From assembly GCF_030077735.1 (NCBI RefSeq), contig NZ_JASJEU010000004.1, positions 26,399 to 90,398 of the forward strand: DNA of 64,000 nucleotides, in the 5' to 3' direction. The translations under genes and the position numbers were made by a program. The notes beneath the pieces were generated by a model. It had not been told where the DNA came from. It was given only the letters and a program-made list of their open reading frames with translations, and ran no database searches. This stretch comes from Gordonibacter faecis. GTDB taxonomy: Bacteria; Actinomycetota; Coriobacteriia; Coriobacteriales; Eggerthellaceae. Of the stretch, positions 27,723-36,634 are shown in pieces; position 1 is the first letter of the stretch; each line of letters starts with the position of its first letter.

Positions 27723-28238
27723 ATGACGATTGAGTTTGTTCCCGTGACGAGTTCTGAGGACAAGGCAGCGCTGGCCGCGCTGGCTGACGAGATTTGGCAC
27801 GAGTACTGGCCGGCACTCATTGGCGAGGCGCAGACCGACTACATGGTGGAGCAGTTCCAAAGCCTTGAGGCCATCGAGCGCGACATGCGCGAGCACGCCT
27901 ACGAATACTGGTTTTTGCGCGTACCGGAAGACGGGCGCATCGCGGGCTACACGGGCGGCCACGTGGAACCAGAGACGAACCGGTTCTTCATTTCGAAGAT
28001 TTATCTGCGTGCCGAGGAACGCGGGCACGGGTTCGCCTCGCAGACCATTCGCTTCTACGAGGACCTGTGCCGCGAGCGCGGGCTTTCCGCGATGTATCTC
28101 ACGGTGAACAAGTACAACGACCTGGGCGTACGCGCGTACAAGGGCAAGGGGTTCGAGACCATCGACTCCGTGGAAACCGACATCGGCCAGGGCTTCATCA
28201 TGGACGACTTCATCATGGAGAAGCGCATCGAGGCGTAA
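27723..28238 (+). CDS. GNAT family N-acetyltransferase
   Basis: This 171-residue acetyltransferase shows the acetyl-CoA binding motif A pattern: ISKIYLRAEERGHGFASQTI, with the RGHGFAS turn. It is followed by MYLTVNKYNDLGVRAYKGKG, a typical motif B. The substrate is unknown. GGAAGGAG precedes the ATG. It stands alone between the divergent fur-like gene and the small DUF1508 gene, which may follow on the same transcript. Confidence 0.87.
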   Translation: MTIEFVPVTSSEDKAALAALADEIWHEYWPALIGEAQTDYMVEQFQSLEAIERDMREHAYEYWFLRVPEDGRIAGYTGGHVEPETNRFFISKIYLRAEERGHGFASQTIRFYEDLCRERGLSAMYLTVNKYNDLGVRAYKGKGFETIDSVETDIGQGFIMDDFIMEKRIEA

Positions 28239-28389
28239 GGCGTTTGCGGCGCGCTTGTGGCGTGCAGCGCGTGCGGCGGGCCGCGTGACTTCAAACGATG
28301 GGTGAACCGCGCCGCGCGGCCCTCTTCGCGCCCTGCTCCGGGAGTATGATTTCCGCAGCGCGAGAATACTCGGACAAAGGGAGAAGGCC

Positions 28390-28563
28390 ATGGGTAAATT
28401 CGTTATCAAGAAGACCGGCGCGGGCTATCACTTCGTACTGAAGGCGGGAAATGGCGAGATCATCGCCACGTCTGAGACGTATAAGTCGAAGGAGTCGTGC
28501 AAAAACGGCATCGAAAGCGTGAAGAAGAACGCCCCCGACGCCGACGTGGTGGAAGAGGACTAG
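28390..28563 (+). CDS. DUF1508 (YegP-like) small protein
   Basis: This 57-residue protein begins MGKFVIKKTGAGYHFVLKAG and then has NGEIIATSETY and CKNGIESVKKNAPDA, a single complete DUF1508 repeat; E. coli YegP has two. The family is small, soluble and of unknown function. GAGAAGG lies a few bases before the ATG. A strong terminator follows 40 bases later. Confidence 0.85.
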   Translation: MGKFVIKKTGAGYHFVLKAGNGEIIATSETYKSKESCKNGIESVKKNAPDADVVEED

Positions 28564-28603
28564 CGCACCTGCGCTACTGGGTTGGCGTAGGTGAGTTATT
28601 GGG

Positions 28604-28647
28604 AAGGCCCTGGCACGTCCGCACACGGCGGGTGCCAGGGCCTTTCT
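28604..28647 (+). terminator. Terminator between the DUF1508 and PiT genes
   Basis: AAGGCCCTGGCAC (28604-28616) and GTGCCAGGGCCTT (28632-28644) form a perfect 13-bp stem followed by TTCTG. The genes converge here. Confidence 0.8.
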
Positions 28648-28696
28648 GTGTCGCGGCGTGGCCTGGTTTTTTGTTCTGCCGTCAGACCACCGAAAC

Positions 28697-29755
28697 CTAA
28701 AAGAATGTGAGGAAGAGGTGCGTGAACGCGAACGCGAGCAAACCGCAGCCGGGGAACGTGAGTATCCAGGTGAATACCATGCGTCCGGCGAGGCCCCACT
28801 TCACGTTGCGGAGGCTTTTCTCGGCGCCCACGCCCATGATGGCCGTGGTTTTGGTGTGCGTCGTGGACACCGGCAGGCCCGTGAACGTTGCCAGGCCGAT
28901 GCAGAAGCAGGCGGACAGGCACGCAGAAAAGCCCTGGTACTGCTCCATTTTCACCATGTTCATGCCCACGGACTTGATGATTTTCTTGCCGCCCACGGCC
29001 GTGCCAAGCGCCATGACGGCCGACACCAGCAGCACGAGCCAGAACGGGAACGTCACGTCGCCGCCCGACTGCCCGGTCATGGCCAGCATGATGCCAAGCA
29101 TGCACAGCGACAAAAACTTCTGGCCGTCTTGCGCACCATGAAGTATTGCCACGCCCGCACCTGAGATGATTTGGGCCCACTTGAAGAATTCGTTGGCCTT
29201 GCGGCGGTTTGCATTTGCGCACGTTCGCTTGATGAGGCGCGTGAATAACCACCCGGTGCCAAACCCGAGCACCGTGGAAATGGCCAGGCCATAGACCACT
29301 TTCATCCACTCGGCACCGTTCACACCAGCAAGACCGCCCTGCAGCGCAATGGCCGCGCCGGTGATGCCCGCGATGAGCGAATGGCTTTGTGACGTGGGAA
29401 TGCCGAAGTACCAGGCCACCACGCCCCACACGATGATGGCCACCATAGCAGCGGCCAGAGCGACAAGCGCCGCGTGGTTATCGCCGCCGAAGTCCACCAT
29501 TTTGAAGATGGTGGCGGCCACGGCCGACGAGATCATGGTGATGCCCGCCAACCCAACGAAGTTGCAGACGGCAGCCATTGCAATGGCTGGACCGGGACGC
29601 ATAGCCTTCGTACCGACAACCGTAGCGATAGCGTTCGGCGCGTCGGTTGCCCCGTTTACCACCGTAGCACCCAGCGTCAGCACCACAATAAGCGCAAGCA
29701 CCGGGTCGCCCGCAAGCGCGGCGACAAACGAACCCAGATCGAAGCCCACTACCAT
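28697..29755 (-). CDS. PiT family inorganic phosphate transporter
   Basis: This is an integral membrane low-affinity phosphate permease of about 352 residues with about 9-10 membrane segments. The two inverted PiT signatures are visible: GATVVNGATDAPNAIATVVG near the N-terminus and HGAQDGQKFLSL in the second half. ATG 29755 follows AAAGGGG very closely; GTG 29749 and GTG 29782 are alternatives. A PHO-box-like element and a TATAAT box (29793-29788) lie upstream, so it is probably induced with pst under phosphate limitation. No PhoU-like protein is adjacent. Confidence 0.9.
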   Translation of the reverse strand: MVVGFDLGSFVAALAGDPVLALIVVLTLGATVVNGATDAPNAIATVVGTKAMRPGPAIAMAAVCNFVGLAGITMISSAVAATIFKMVDFGGDNHAALVALAAAMVAIIVWGVVAWYFGIPTSQSHSLIAGITGAAIALQGGLAGVNGAEWMKVVYGLAISTVLGFGTGWLFTRLIKRTCANANRRKANEFFKWAQIISGAGVAILHGAQDGQKFLSLCMLGIMLAMTGQSGGDVTFPFWLVLLVSAVMALGTAVGGKKIIKSVGMNMVKMEQYQGFSACLSACFCIGLATFTGLPVSTTHTKTTAIMGVGAEKSLRNVKWGLAGRMVFTWILTFPGCGLLAFAFTHLFLTFF

Positions 29756-29787
29756 CCCCTTTCGTTTTCCGTTAAAGAGCACTCAGA

Positions 29788-29845
29788 ATTATAGTAGTGA
29801 TTCATTGTTAAATAGGAGCAACGGGAAGATCAAGTTTAGGTAAAG
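29788..29845 (-). promoter_or_regulatory. PiT promoter with PHO-box candidate
   Basis: CTTTACCTAAACTTGATCT (minus, 29845-29827) resembles the sites before pstS and the PhoB-type regulator gene. TATAAT follows at 29793-29788, 33 bases downstream. No -35 is apparent, as expected for an activated promoter. Confidence 0.6.
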
Positions 29846-29857
29846 TTGCGGCGCACA

Positions 29858-31744
29858 TCACTTGTCCTGGGCGTTCAGGCGCTTCGTAATGGAGGCGGCG
29901 ATGCCTTCGGCGTCGAGGCCCAAGTCGTGAAGCAAAAGATCCGCCTTACCTTGGGGAACGAACGTGTCGGGAATGCCCAGCACGAGCGTGGGCACGTCGC
30001 TGCCTTGACGCGACAACTCAGCCAGCACACCTTCGCCTGCACCACCCGCGCAAATGCCACCTTCCACCGTCACCACGAGGCGCGTTTGCGCGGCGCGCGC
30101 AATTTCGTCTGCGTCAAGCGGCTTGGCCCAGCGCATGTCCACGACGCGCGCTTCAATGCCGCGTGCGGCCAGCAACTCTGCCGCACCGCGGGCACGCGAG
30201 ACCATGCGACCGAATGCCAGAATGGCTACGTCACTGCCCTCACGCATCACGCGTGCGCGGCCCACTTCCAGCACCTCGGGTTCATCGGGCAGCGGCACAC
30301 CTTCGGCCGATCCGCGCGGATAGCGGATGGCGAACGGGCCGCCCAGCGCCAGCGCCGTATGCAGCGCGTGCACGAGTTCGGCCTCGTCAGACGGGGCAAG
30401 CACGCGCATATGGGGGACCATGCGCGTATAGGCAAGGTCGAACATGCCGTGGTGCGTCGGCCCGTCTTCGCCCACAATGCCCGCGCGATCGATGGCAAAC
30501 ACCACGTCCAGGTTCGGCAGCGCGTTGTTGATGATGAGCTGATCGAGCGCACGCTGCAGGAACGTGGAATAGATGGCCACCACAGGCTTCATGCCGCCCA
30601 CCGCCAAGCCCGACGCCAGGCCCACGGCGTGCTCTTCGGCAATGCCCGAGTCGATGAAGCGCGTGGGGAATGCTTCAGCGAATGCGGACAGGCCGGTGCC
30701 ATCCTTCATGGCGGCCGTGATGGCCACAATGCGGTCGTCGCGGCGAGCTTCCTCAATAAGTGCCTTTCCGAACACACTGGTGTAGGAGGGTGCTGAGGCG
30801 GGCTTTTTCTTCAACTCGCCCGTTTCAATGTTGAAGGGGCCAATGCCATGGAACTTCTCGGGTTCGCGCACGGCGGGCGCGTAACCTGCACCTTTGCGCG
30901 TTACCACGTGCATGAGCACGGGCGCGTCGGTGGCCAGCACGGTGGCCAGCGTCTCCCTGAGCGCGCCGATGTCGTGGCCGTCGATGGGCGCGGTACACAG
31001 GATGCCCAACTGCTCGAAGATCATCGCGCGCGGCAGCACGAACTGCTTCATAGACTCTTTCACGTTGCGCCCGAAGTTCGCGAGTGCCGTGCCAAGGGCG
31101 CCGCTGCTTTCGAGCACTTCCTGCACCGAGTCGCGCGTTTGGCGATACTGCGAAGAGGCACGCATGTAGCCGAGGTGCTTCATAAGGGCGCCCACGTTGC
31201 GCGAGATGGACATCTCGTTGTCGTTCAGGATGATGACAAGGGGCGTCTGAGCTTGGCCGATGTGGTTCAAGGCTTCGAAGGCCATGCCGCCGGACAGCGC
31301 AGCGTCACCAATGAGCGCGACCACCTTTTCGTCGGTGCCGGACAAATCGCGCGCCTTCGCCAGCCCGAGCGCCACCGACAGCGAGTCGGACGCGTGGCCG
31401 GACGGATGAACATCGCAGGGGCTTTCGCCGGGCTTCGGGAAGCCGGAGAGGCCCCCGTAGGTGCGCAGCGTTTTGAACTGATCGAGCCGCCCGGTGACCA
31501 GCTTGTGCGCATAGGCTTGGTGCCCCACGTCGAAAACGAACTTGTCCTTCGGGCAGTTAATGAGGCTGTGAACAGCCAGGATGATTTCCACGGCACCGAG
31601 CGACGAACCCACGTGGCCGCCCGTTTCGGACGTGACGGTGATAATTTCCTCGCGCACCTCGCGCGCGAGGATAGCCAACTCCTCGTTTGATAGCACCTTG
31701 AGGTCGGCGGGCGACGACACCATGTCCAGAATGCGATGCTCCAT
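29858..31744 (-). CDS. dxs: 1-deoxy-D-xylulose-5-phosphate synthase
   Basis: Dxs condenses pyruvate and glyceraldehyde 3-phosphate using thiamine diphosphate, the first step of the MEP isoprenoid pathway. The 628-residue product has the ThDP-binding segment GDAALSGGMAFEALN, the catalytic His region DVGHQAYAHKLVTGR, and the pyrimidine and transketolase-C domains (IVGEDGPTHHG, RYPRGS). ATG 31744 has GGGAG upstream. It closes the nusB-xseB-dxs end of the biosynthetic block, in the place it holds in Bacillus, except that ispA, folD and xseA are missing. Confidence 0.96.
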   Translation of the reverse strand: MEHRILDMVSSPADLKVLSNEELAILAREVREEIITVTSETGGHVGSSLGAVEIILAVHSLINCPKDKFVFDVGHQAYAHKLVTGRLDQFKTLRTYGGLSGFPKPGESPCDVHPSGHASDSLSVALGLAKARDLSGTDEKVVALIGDAALSGGMAFEALNHIGQAQTPLVIILNDNEMSISRNVGALMKHLGYMRASSQYRQTRDSVQEVLESSGALGTALANFGRNVKESMKQFVLPRAMIFEQLGILCTAPIDGHDIGALRETLATVLATDAPVLMHVVTRKGAGYAPAVREPEKFHGIGPFNIETGELKKKPASAPSYTSVFGKALIEEARRDDRIVAITAAMKDGTGLSAFAEAFPTRFIDSGIAEEHAVGLASGLAVGGMKPVVAIYSTFLQRALDQLIINNALPNLDVVFAIDRAGIVGEDGPTHHGMFDLAYTRMVPHMRVLAPSDEAELVHALHTALALGGPFAIRYPRGSAEGVPLPDEPEVLEVGRARVMREGSDVAILAFGRMVSRARGAAELLAARGIEARVVDMRWAKPLDADEIARAAQTRLVVTVEGGICAGGAGEGVLAELSRQGSDVPTLVLGIPDTFVPQGKADLLLHDLGLDAEGIAASITKRLNAQDK

Positions 31745-31765
31745 AACCAAGCTCCCGTCCCGGCG

Positions 31766-32110
31766 TTATGCCGGCATCGGCGCGGCCGCGGTGTCGGCCT
31801 CGGGTTCGTTCTCAGCTGGGGATTCGGCGTTGTGCGTGGAGGCGGTGTCGGAGGCGGCTTCGGCGGCGGGGGCGTTCGCGCCCTCGGCGCCTTCCGCGCC
31901 CTCGGCGGTCAGGGACGCTTCGGCCTCGGCGGCGTCGCGTTCCTCGATGTCCGCTTCCAACAGTTCGCTTGCGCGCAGGCCCAGACCCACGGCTTCCTCA
32001 TAGAGGGAGAGCGCGTCGTCGAGGGGCAGATCGTCGGAACCAACCGCCTCAACAATTTCGTCGAGGCGGTTTTTCACCTGATCAAACGTCTCGTAGGATT
32101 GCTGCGCCAC
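31766..32110 (-). CDS. xseB: Exodeoxyribonuclease VII small subunit with acidic tail
   Basis: XseB binds XseA to form the single-strand exonuclease. Residues 1-60 match the family: YETFDQVKNRLDEIVEAV, then LPLDDALSLYEEAVGLG. The remaining 54 residues are Ala/Glu-rich and lack structure; typical XseB is about 70-80 residues, so this is an extension. The start is GTG at 32110, one base after the nusB stop. xseA is not adjacent, which is unusual. Confidence 0.9.
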   Translation of the reverse strand: MAQQSYETFDQVKNRLDEIVEAVGSDDLPLDDALSLYEEAVGLGLRASELLEADIEERDAAEAEASLTAEGAEGAEGANAPAAEAASDTASTHNAESPAENEPEADTAAAPMPA

Positions 32111-32111
32111 C

Positions 32112-32723
32112 TCACGCCTCCTTCGACGCCTCAGCAGATGCAGCGGCCGCGATTTCTTCTGCGGCCGGCGCGTCCGGAGCAGCTTCCACCGGCTTTGCCA
32201 CCTCCGCTACTGAGGGTTCGGCAACCGGTGTCGCTGCAGGTTCCGCTGCTTCCGGTTCCACAGCTTCAGCAACCGGTGCCGCTGCGGGCGACAGCGCACC
32301 CGCCTTTTCCTCTTCGAGAATTTTCGCAATGCGGCCCAAGATGCCGTTGACGAAGCGGGGCGACTCATCTTCCCCACCGTAGTCTTTTGCCAGCTCAACA
32401 GCCTCGTTTATGGTGACGGACGTAGGCACGTCGTCCACGTACATCATCTCGTAGGCAGCCAGGCGCAAGATGGAGCGGTCCACGATGGGCATGCGCATGA
32501 GCGACCAGTTCTCGGACGTGGCTGCCAGGTGCCGGTCGATGGCAGTGCGGTGCGCCTCCACCCCGCGCACGAGCGCGGCAGCGTACTCGGGCAGCGGCCC
32601 GTCCTCGGCAAGGAAGCGGCCTTCTTCGGCAATCTTAGTAGCGCCCTCGTCGGTAATCTCGCTTGTGTAGAGCAGCGCGAGCGCCGAGCGGCGGGCGCGG
32701 GTTCGTTCGTGTCGTTTAGCCAT
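32112..32723 (-). CDS. nusB: Transcription antitermination protein NusB with low-complexity tail
   Basis: NusB binds boxA RNA with NusE for rRNA antitermination. Residues 1-135 form the usual all-helical domain (RTRARRSALALLYTSEI, FVNGILGRIAKI). The last 67 residues are Ala/Pro/Glu-rich, unusual for a protein normally of 130-150 residues. The tail is in the same frame up to the stop next to xseB, so it appears real. It follows asp23 by 16 bases. Confidence 0.93.
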   Translation of the reverse strand: MAKRHERTRARRSALALLYTSEITDEGATKIAEEGRFLAEDGPLPEYAAALVRGVEAHRTAIDRHLAATSENWSLMRMPIVDRSILRLAAYEMMYVDDVPTSVTINEAVELAKDYGGEDESPRFVNGILGRIAKILEEEKAGALSPAAAPVAEAVEPEAAEPAATPVAEPSVAEVAKPVEAAPDAPAAEEIAAAASAEASKEA

Positions 32724-32739
32724 GGATGCTCAGCGGCCC

Positions 32740-33087
32740 CTAATTGGCGAACTGGATGCCGTCGATGTACACATCCACGCTGCCCACCTGGGCACCCACC
32801 TGGCTGGCCACGGCGTCGGCCACGGCCTGGCGCACGTTGGCGGCCAGATCGGGCAATACATGACCGTAGTACACATCAATGCGCACCGACACATTCAGCT
32901 TGTCATCTTCGCCCACAGCCACGTCAATGCCCTGCGTGGACGGCTTCGCGGCAAACACGGAGCGCAGGCCGCCAGCGGCGGCGGGGCCGACGGATGCGAC
33001 GCCCTCCACCTCGTTGGCGGCGATGGATACGATAGTCTCAACGACGCCCGGCGCAAGCGCCATGCCGTCAAGGTTCAGCTCTGTCAT
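32740..33087 (-). CDS. Asp23/Gls24 family envelope stress protein
   Basis: This 115-residue protein has the Asp23 core: VVETIVSIAANEVEGVASVG, then a VRIDVYYGHVLPDLAANVRQ helix-strand segment. Family members associate with the membrane and envelope stress; the exact role is unknown. It matches B. subtilis YqhY, which sits between accC and nusB as here. Its ATG overlaps the accC stop (ATGA). Confidence 0.9.
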   Translation of the reverse strand: MTELNLDGMALAPGVVETIVSIAANEVEGVASVGPAAAGGLRSVFAAKPSTQGIDVAVGEDDKLNVSVRIDVYYGHVLPDLAANVRQAVADAVASQVGAQVGSVDVYIDGIQFAN

Positions 33088-34436
33088 AACACGTCTCCCA
33101 TCTGGGTTTCGATGAAATCAGTCGTCGCGTCGCCGGCGCAAAACACGGCGTTGTCCAGCACGCGGCGATGAAACGAAATGGTGGTTTCGATGCCCTCAAT
33201 AACGAATTCGTCGAGGGCGCGGCGGCCGCGCGCCAAGGTCTCTTCGCGATCCTGCCCATACACAATAAGCTTCGCCACAAGCGAGTCGTAATAGGGCGAA
33301 ATGCGCGAGCCAGTGCGCACGTAGCTTTCCACGCGCACGCCGGGGCCCGCCGGGGGCTCGAATTTCGTGATGGTGCCGGGGCACGGGCGGAAGCCGTGCG
33401 CAGGGTCTTCGGCGTTGATACGGAACTCCATCGCGTGGCCAAACGGCGTGAACGGCGCGCGCTCGGCGCAGCTCATGGGCTCGCCGGCGGCAATGCGCAG
33501 CTGCTCTTTGATGATGTCGGTGCCCGTGATTTGCTCGGTCACTGGGTGTTCCACCTGCACGCGCGTGTTCATTTCCATGAAGTAGAAATGCCCGCGCTCG
33601 TCCAGCAAAAACTCAATGGTGCCGGCGTTTTTGTAGTCCACGGCGCGCACGGCCTTGATGGCCGCCACACCCATGGCACGACGTAGTTCCTCGTCAAGCG
33701 CCGGCGAGGGCGCCTCTTCAATAAGTTTTTGGTGGCGGCGCTGCACGGAGCAGTCACGCTCGCAGAGCGCAATGCTATTGCCGAAGTCGTCGGCCAGCAC
33801 CTGCACCTCCACGTGACGGGGGCGCAGCACCAACTTCTCCAGGTACACGCCGTCGTTGCCGAACGCGGCACCGGCCTCGGTACGCGCGGCCTGGTACTGG
33901 GACTCCAGGTCGGCCGGATCGTGCACCTCGCGCATACCCTTGCCGCCGCCGCCAGCCGTGGCCTTGATCAGCACCGGATAGCCCACGGTGTCGGCAAATG
34001 CCTTCGCTTCGGCGGCCGTTTCGATGCAGCCGTCGGAGCCAGGAACGGTGGGCACGCCGCACGCTTTCATGGTTTCGCGGGCCATGCTCTTGTCGCCCAT
34101 GCGCTCGATGCAATCGGCCGAGGGGCCAATGAATACCAGGTCGTTTTCCACGCAGGCGCGCGCGAAATCAGCGTTTTCGGCCAAGAAGCCGTAGCCGGGG
34201 TGGATGGCCTCCGCCCCGGTGGTTTTCGCCGCCGCGATGATATTCGCCATAATAAGGTAGCTCTTGTTCGCCTGAGCAGGGCCGATGCACACGGCTTCGT
34301 CGGCATATTTCACCGGGTAGGTTTCGGCGTCCTCGGTGGAGTACACGGCGACCGTTTTCACACCCAACTCGCGGCAGGCGCGCATGATGCGCAGCGCCAC
34401 CTCGCCGCGGTTCGCTACCAAAATCTTGCTAAACAT
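33084..34436 (-). CDS. accC: Biotin carboxylase
   Basis: AccC carboxylates the biotin on BCCP using ATP and bicarbonate. The 450-residue product has the ATP-grasp loop KATAGGGGKGMR, the CERDCSVQRRHQKLIEEAPSP segment, MEMNTRVQVEHPVTE and the C-terminal FHRRVLDNAVF. It overlaps the fusion gene upstream by one base (TAATG) and the asp23 gene by four, so all are co-translated. With the upstream fusion it could act as a two-subunit pyruvate carboxylase, supply the BCCP of acetyl-CoA carboxylase, or both. Confidence 0.95.
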   Translation of the reverse strand: MFSKILVANRGEVALRIMRACRELGVKTVAVYSTEDAETYPVKYADEAVCIGPAQANKSYLIMANIIAAAKTTGAEAIHPGYGFLAENADFARACVENDLVFIGPSADCIERMGDKSMARETMKACGVPTVPGSDGCIETAAEAKAFADTVGYPVLIKATAGGGGKGMREVHDPADLESQYQAARTEAGAAFGNDGVYLEKLVLRPRHVEVQVLADDFGNSIALCERDCSVQRRHQKLIEEAPSPALDEELRRAMGVAAIKAVRAVDYKNAGTIEFLLDERGHFYFMEMNTRVQVEHPVTEQITGTDIIKEQLRIAAGEPMSCAERAPFTPFGHAMEFRINAEDPAHGFRPCPGTITKFEPPAGPGVRVESYVRTGSRISPYYDSLVAKLIVYGQDREETLARGRRALDEFVIEGIETTISFHRRVLDNAVFCAGDATTDFIETQMGDVL

Positions 34437-36334
34437 TACGCCGTCTCCGGGGCCGGGGCGGGCGCGCCGTGGGGCTCAATATAGAAGAGCGGCGTGCCGA
34501 ACTCAACGGGCGAAGCGTCCTCGAGGCACACTTCGCGCACCGTGCCCATTTCCTCAGCCGTGATCTCGTTCATGAGCTTCATGGCCTCCACGATGCAGAG
34601 CGTCTGGTTGGCGGCAACTTCGTCGCCCACCTGCACAAACGGTGGCTCGCCGGGCGCGGGGGCCGCGTAGAACGTACCCACCATGGGGGCGGTCACGCAG
34701 TACCAGTTGGACGGACGATCCACGCCGTCATCAGCCGCGGCAGCCGCCGCGCTTTCAGGCGTGGGAGCAGGGGCAACGGCCGCCACCGGAGCCGCAGCCG
34801 CAGCCGCCACCATGGCATCGGAGGACAGCGTGCCAGGCATGCGCACGGCAATGCGGGTGCCCTCTTCCTCAACTACGATTTCGCCGACGCCGCTTTCTTC
34901 GGCAACGCGAACCAGCTCGCGAATCTGATTGATATCCACGTAATCGTCCTCCTTGGTGCTGCTCGACTCCTGCTCCATGAGGAAGTCGACTTTTTCGGAT
35001 GTGCGGTGCTTGCTCAAGAACGTGCGCGCCTCGTTGGGGAAGAGCGCATACATGAGCACGTCCTCTTCGCTCTTCGCGAGGTCGCCAATTTCGTCTTCCA
35101 CCTGGGAGTACGTGGTTGTTACCAGCGAGCCGGGTGCCACGTCGGGCGGCAGCATCTCGGAGTTGCCCACCACCTTCGCCACGATGTCCTTGTCCATGCG
35201 GCCCGGAGCCTTGCCGTAGTAACCGCAGATGTAGTCCTTCATTTCCTTGGACACAACGCTCCAGCGCTTGCCAGTAAGCACGTTGAACACGGCCTGGGTG
35301 CCCACAATTTGGGACAGGGGCGTGACGAGTGGCGGGTAACCCACCTCGGCGCGCACCTTGGGGATTTCCCTCATGACCTCGGGCAGGCGGTCGCCAGCGT
35401 TTTGGATTTCCAACTGCGAAACGAGGTTCGACATCATGCCGCCGGGCACCTGGTGCGAGTACACCTGCATGTGCGTGAGCGAAGACACGCCGCGCTTGTA
35501 GTGACCACGCTTGCGCACACCCTCCCAGTATTCGGCAATTTCGAACAGCAAGTCCAGATCAAGACCCGTGTCGTAACGGCTTTCCTGGAGGGCAGCCACA
35601 ATCATTTCCACCGCGGGGTGCGAGTTGCCGAACGCGAGCGGCGCATGAGCCGTGTCCGCGATGGCCGCGCCCGCCTCGGCCGCCTTAATAATGTTAGCGG
35701 GAGCCATGCCGCCGACGTAGTGGCAGTGGATGTGCAGCGGCAGGCCAATTTCCGCGTTGAACGCCTTCACCATGCGCTCGGTGCGGTAGGGGGTGAGCAT
35801 GCCGGCCATGTCCTTGATGGCAATGGAGTCCGCGCCCAGGTCCTTGAGCTTCTGGCCGTAATCCAGGTAGCTGTCGAGCGTGTGAACAGGCGACATGGTG
35901 TAGGAAATGGCGCCTTCGAAGTGGCCGCCGCATTCCTTGATGGCTTCGGCGTTGTCCACGACGTTGCGGATGTCATTCAGGGCATCGAACACGCGGAACA
36001 CGTGCACGCCATTGCGCTTGGCAGCCTTGATGAAACGGTTGCAGATCTCGCGCGAATAGTGCTTGTATCCTACCAAGTTCTGGCCGCGCGACAGCATAGC
36101 AAGCGGCGTGTTCGGCGTGTTAGCCTTGATGGACCGCAGGCGCTCCCACGGGTTCTCGTCGAGGAAGCGCAGGCACGTGTCGAACGTTGCGCCACCCCAC
36201 GCCTCAATGGCCCAGTACCCGACCCGGTCCATTTTCGGCAAGATTGGCAGCATATCGCCAATCTGCATGCGCGTCGCCCACAGGCTCTGCTGGCCGTCGC
36301 GGATCGTGGTATCCATGATTTGGAGTCTCGGCAT
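34436..36334 (-). CDS. OadA/PycB-type carboxyltransferase fused to an AccB-like biotin carrier
   Basis: Residues about 1-460 are a pyruvate/oxaloacetate carboxyltransferase: TTIRDGQQSLWATRM, GGATFDTCLRFLDENPWERL, FRVFDALND and the metal site HIHCHYVGGMAPAN. Next comes a segment identical in style to the AccB N-terminus (DINQIRELVRVAEESGVGEI, about 470-500), then an Ala/Pro linker and a biotinyl domain with VEAMKLMNEI (biotin Lys about 586). It sits between efp and accC, the place where accB stands in Bacillus. So it looks like accB with a carboxyltransferase fused in front. The reaction may be pyruvate carboxylation or oxaloacetate decarboxylation. No membrane OadB partner is in the window. 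Confidence 0.88.
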   Translation of the reverse strand: MPRLQIMDTTIRDGQQSLWATRMQIGDMLPILPKMDRVGYWAIEAWGGATFDTCLRFLDENPWERLRSIKANTPNTPLAMLSRGQNLVGYKHYSREICNRFIKAAKRNGVHVFRVFDALNDIRNVVDNAEAIKECGGHFEGAISYTMSPVHTLDSYLDYGQKLKDLGADSIAIKDMAGMLTPYRTERMVKAFNAEIGLPLHIHCHYVGGMAPANIIKAAEAGAAIADTAHAPLAFGNSHPAVEMIVAALQESRYDTGLDLDLLFEIAEYWEGVRKRGHYKRGVSSLTHMQVYSHQVPGGMMSNLVSQLEIQNAGDRLPEVMREIPKVRAEVGYPPLVTPLSQIVGTQAVFNVLTGKRWSVVSKEMKDYICGYYGKAPGRMDKDIVAKVVGNSEMLPPDVAPGSLVTTTYSQVEDEIGDLAKSEEDVLMYALFPNEARTFLSKHRTSEKVDFLMEQESSSTKEDDYVDINQIRELVRVAEESGVGEIVVEEEGTRIAVRMPGTLSSDAMVAAAAAAPVAAVAPAPTPESAAAAAADDGVDRPSNWYCVTAPMVGTFYAAPAPGEPPFVQVGDEVAANQTLCIVEAMKLMNEITAEEMGTVREVCLEDASPVEFGTPLFYIEPHGAPAPAPETA

Positions 36335-36382
36335 GAACTCACACCCCCTTCAGTTTGCAGTTAGTCAAAGATCGAATAACCG

Positions 36383-36411
36383 ATTATAGAGGAAGGAAAA
36401 GCCCCAAGGAA
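36383..36411 (-). promoter_or_regulatory. Promoter of the carboxyltransferase-accC operon
   Basis: Minus-strand TATAAT (36388-36383) with TTCCTT 17 bases upstream. It lies 49 bases before the ATG, which shows that the acc-dxs part has its own promoter. The stretch 36412-36540 shows nothing further. Confidence 0.5.
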
Positions 36412-36548
36412 CGAAGCCCGCGAAATTCACCGGCAAGCAACAGAATACACGGGGCAGGAGGCGCGAGGGAGGGGTGGCAGGTGGAGTGGCGGCGGGGTGG
36501 ATGGCGGAGAATCCGCCCTACCCTACCCCGCCGGTGCCGGCGTTGCTC

Positions 36549-36626
36549 TTACTTTCCAAACAGGTCGCTATGCGAACCAGATCTGGTGAGCGTCAACACC
36601 AATTTGAATTGTGACATGAAAATGAT
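36549..36626 (-). pseudogene. YafQ toxin remnant (C-terminal end only)
   Basis: The minus frame ending in TAA at 36549 reads FKLVLTLTRSGSHSDLFGK, which is the conserved C-terminus of YafQ toxins. Only about 25 codons survive, directly after the antitoxin remnant; the rest of the toxin including most active-site residues is gone. Confidence 0.65.
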
Positions 36627-36634
36627 GTCAAAGC

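Noticed and set aside
34469..36364. Plus-strand open frame of about 630 codons opposite the carboxyltransferase fusion
   Set aside because: A mirror of a strongly conserved gene, with no start signal and no recognisable domain.
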